Part shown: one piece after another, positions 61,386-64,000 of the stretch
Layout: the number at the start of each line of letters is the position of its first letter
Numbering within the stretch: position 1 is the stretch's first letter
Source: Auanema rhodensis
Taxonomy: Eukaryota; Nematoda; Chromadorea; Rhabditida; Rhabditidae
Reading direction: 5' to 3'
Length of the DNA: 64,000 nt
Assembly (NCBI GenBank): GCA_964057225.1
Contig: OZ059895.1
Location: 23,756,688-23,820,687, forward strand
Notes under the pieces: generated by a model
What the model saw: only the letters and a program-made list of their open reading frames with translations
Databases searched by the model: none
What the model was told of the DNA's origin: nothing
Translations under genes and position numbers: made by a program

Positions 61386-64000
61386 GCTTCACGTGAAAGA
61401 TAAAGAGATGCGGTTTTCAAAATTAGATTCCCCATGTCCATATTAGTCTAAAAACAAATTTTTATTGATATTGGTTCATGGTAACCATGACTTTGAAATT
61501 TACGTGAACTTTAATTTATGCTAATTAAATGTACACGTGATGTGCACTTGGTATGTAACTCGCTTCACGTGAAAGATAAAGAGATGCGGTTTTCAAAATT
61601 AGATTCCCTATGTCCATATTAGTCTAAAAACAAATTTTTATTGATATTGGTTCATGGTAACCATGACTTTGAAATTTACGTGAACTTTAATTTATGCTAA
61701 TTAAATGTACACGTGATGTGCACTTGGTATGTAACTCGCTTCACGTGAAAGATAAAGAGATGCGGTTTTCAAAATTAGATTCCCCATGTCCATATTAGTC
61801 TAAAAACAAATTTTTATTGATATTAGTTCATGGTAACCATGACTTTGAAATTTACGTGAACTTTAATTTATGCTAATTAAATGTACACGTGATGTGCACT
61901 TGGTATGTAACTCGCTTCACGTGAAAGATAAAGAGATGCGGTTTTCAAAATTAGATTCCCCATGTCCATATTAGTCTAAAAACAAATTTTTATTGATATT
62001 GGTTCATGGTAACCATGACTTTGAAATTTACGTGAACTTTAATTAATGCTAATTAAATGTACACGTAATGTGCACTTGGTATGTAACTCGCTTCACGTGA
62101 AAGATAAAGAGATGCGGTTTTCAAAATTAGATTCCCCATGTCCATATTAGTCTAAAAACAAATTTTTATTGATATTGCTTCATGGTAACCATGACTTTGA
62201 AATTTACGTGAATTTAATTTATGCTAATTAAATGTACACGTGATGTGCACTTGGTATGTAACTCGCTTCACGTGAAAGATAAAGAGATGCGGTTTTCAAA
62301 ATTAGATTCCCCATGTCCATATTAGTCTAAAAACAAATTTTTATTGATATTGGTTCATGGTAACCATGACTTTGAAATTTACGTGAACTTTAATTTATGC
62401 TAATTAAATGTACACGTGATGTGCACTTGGTATGTAACTCGCTTCACGTGAAAGATAAAGAGATGCGGTTTTCAAAATTAGATTCCCCATGTCCATATTA
62501 GTCTAAAAACAAATTTTTATTGATATTGGTGCATGGTAACCATGACTTTGAAATTTACGTGAACTTTAATTTATGCTAATTAAATGTACACGTGATGTGC
62601 ACTTGGTATGTAACTCGCTTCACGTGAAAGATAAAGAGATGCGGTTTTCAAAATTAGATTCCCCATTTCCATATTAGTCTAAAAACAAATTTTTATTGAT
62701 ATTGGTTCATGGTAACCATGACTTTGAAATTTACGTGAACTTTAATTTATGCTAATTAAATGTACACGTGATGTGCACTTGGTATGTAACTCGCTTCACG
62801 TGAAAGATAAAGAGATGCGGTTTTCAAAATTAGATTCCCCATGTCCATATTAGTCTAAAAACAAATTTTTATTGATATTGGTTCATGGTAACCATGACTT
62901 TGAAATTTACGTGAACTTTAATTTATGCTAATTAAATGTACACGTGATGTGCACTTGGTATGTAACTCGCTTCACGTGAAAGATAAAGAGATGCGGTTTT
63001 CAAAATTAGATTCCCTATGTCCATATTAGTCTAAAAACAAATTTTTATTGATATTGGTTCATGGTAACCATGACTTTGAAATTTACGTGAACTTTAATTT
63101 ATGCTAATTAAATGTACACGTGATGTGCACTTGGTATGTAACTCGCTTCACGTGAAAGATAAAGAGATGCGGTTTTCAAAATTAGATTCCCCATGTCCAT
63201 ATTAGTCTAAAAACAAATTTTTATTGATATTGGTTCATGGTAACCATGACTTTGAAATTTACGTGAACTTTAATTTATGCTAATTAAATGTACACGTGAT
63301 GTGCACTTGGTATGTAACTCGCTTCACGTGAAAGATAAAGAGATGCGGTTTTCAAAATTAGATTCCCCATGTCCATATTAGTCTAAAAACAAATTTTTAT
63401 TGATATTGGTGCATGGTAACCATGACTTTGAAATTTACGTGAACTTTAATTTATGCTAATTAAATGTACACGTGATGTGCACTTGGTATGTAACTCGCTT
63501 CACGTGAAAGATAAAGAGATGCGGTTTTCAAAATTAGATTCCCCATTTCCATATTAGTCTAAAAACAAATTTTTATTGATATTGGTTCATGGTAACCATG
63601 ACTTTGAAATTTACGTGAACTTTAATTTATGCTAATTAAATGTACACGTGATGTGCACTTGGTATGTAACTCGCTTCACGTGAAAGATAAAGAGATGCGG
63701 TTTTCAAAATTAGATTCCCCATGTCCATATTAGTCTAAAAACAAATTTTTATTGATATTGGTTCATGGTAACCATGACTTTGAAATTTACGTGAACTTTA
63801 ATTTATGCTAATTAAATGTACACGTGATGTGCACTTGGTATGTAACTCGCTTCACGTGAAAGATAAAGAGATGCGGTTTTCAAAATTAGATTCCCCATGT
63901 CCATATTAGTCTAAAAACAAATTTTTATTGATATTGGTTCATGGTAACCATGACTTTGAAATTTACGTGAACTTTAATTTATGCTAATTAAATGTACACG

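Larger units (their letters stand above)
7514..64000 (+). repeat. 176-bp satellite array, main segment (27-bp remnant, 320 full monomers, 152 bp at the edge)
   Basis: Monomers start at 7541 and continue without interruption to 63849, all in the same orientation. Only 12 units in this segment depart from 176 bp, each being 175 bp: one T-run deletion in the unit at 14053, and eleven with the same loss of C124. Consensus landmarks by monomer position: TTCACGTGAA (3-12), the ATGTCCATATTAGTC region (49-63), TCATGGT-A-ACCATGA dyad (91-105), ACGTG cores (6, 117, 150), TGTACA (145-150) and GTGCAC (157-162). Length near a nucleosome repeat and the higher-order structure fit a centromeric or pericentromeric satellite. 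I recognise no named satellite family. No gene lies anywhere in this stretch. Confidence 0.98.
51000..64000 (+). repeat. Satellite domain B, right part
   Basis: B markers return (C48T, G88A, G51T, T132A, C124 loss). A CATATTTTT variant of the A/T run appears in adjacent units at 51357 and 51533 and later at 55755 and 58042. The array reaches the window end within a monomer. Confidence 0.72.

Noticed and set aside
1-64000. CRISPR array or bacterial repeat
   Set aside because: Monomers abut with no spacers, are 176 bp long, and the only genes are those of a eukaryotic LINE.

Overview
Eukaryotic, almost certainly animal, repeat-rich DNA. About 59.3 of the 64 kb is one head-to-tail satellite array with a 176-bp, AT-rich monomer. 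I count 15 complete monomers left of an insertion and 320 right of it, plus edge fragments. All lie in the same orientation and most differ from the consensus at only a few positions. The only other DNA is one ~4.7-kb non-LTR retrotransposon (LINE) on the minus strand at about 2794-7513, inserted into a single monomer at monomer position 150-153. No host gene, tRNA, rRNA, CRISPR array or prokaryotic feature is visible. The LINE group (apurinic-type endonuclease plus CR1/L2/Jockey-like reverse transcriptase, with an L1-like ORF1 protein) fits an invertebrate such as a helminth, but the species cannot be fixed from the sequence. Monomer length near one nucleosome repeat, long homogeneous arrays and higher-order repeats suggest centromeric or pericentromeric heterochromatin; this is inference.

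Layout. 1-2793: satellite, ending inside a monomer. 2794-7513: LINE read right to left. Its 5' end has six 18-bp tandem units, five carrying TGAGTCA (AP-1/bZIP-type). Then come a pyrimidine-rich leader, ORF1 (start 7171, 354 aa), ORF2 (open frame 6195-3274, overlapping ORF1 by 89 nt in another frame), a 480-nt 3' UTR, an AATAAA and an (AAAC)6 tail. Both ORFs are uninterrupted with recognisable catalytic residues, so the copy looks young. 7514-64000: satellite again, in the same phase with a 4-bp overlap that fits a target-site duplication.

The array is not uniform. Marker substitutions divide it into domain A (1-2793 and 7514 to ~23.5 kb), domain B (~23.5-45 kb and ~51-64 kb) and a more mixed stretch (~45-51 kb). 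The A/B border falls within one monomer (23380-23555) that carries A markers at its start and a B marker later. Domain B contains an 8-monomer higher-order repeat of 1407 bp, 5-monomer derivatives of it with a chimeric monomer, and other block duplications of 3, 4, 10 and 13 monomers. This is the expected trace of repeated unequal exchange or amplification.

Most noteworthy: (i) ORF2 has no ATG upstream of its essential endonuclease residues, implying unusual translation of ORF2 from the overlap with ORF1; (ii) the LINE 5' end is an array of bZIP-like sites; (iii) each satellite monomer carries three ACGTG cores at ~32-33 bp spacing and a near-perfect dyad, both largely conserved.
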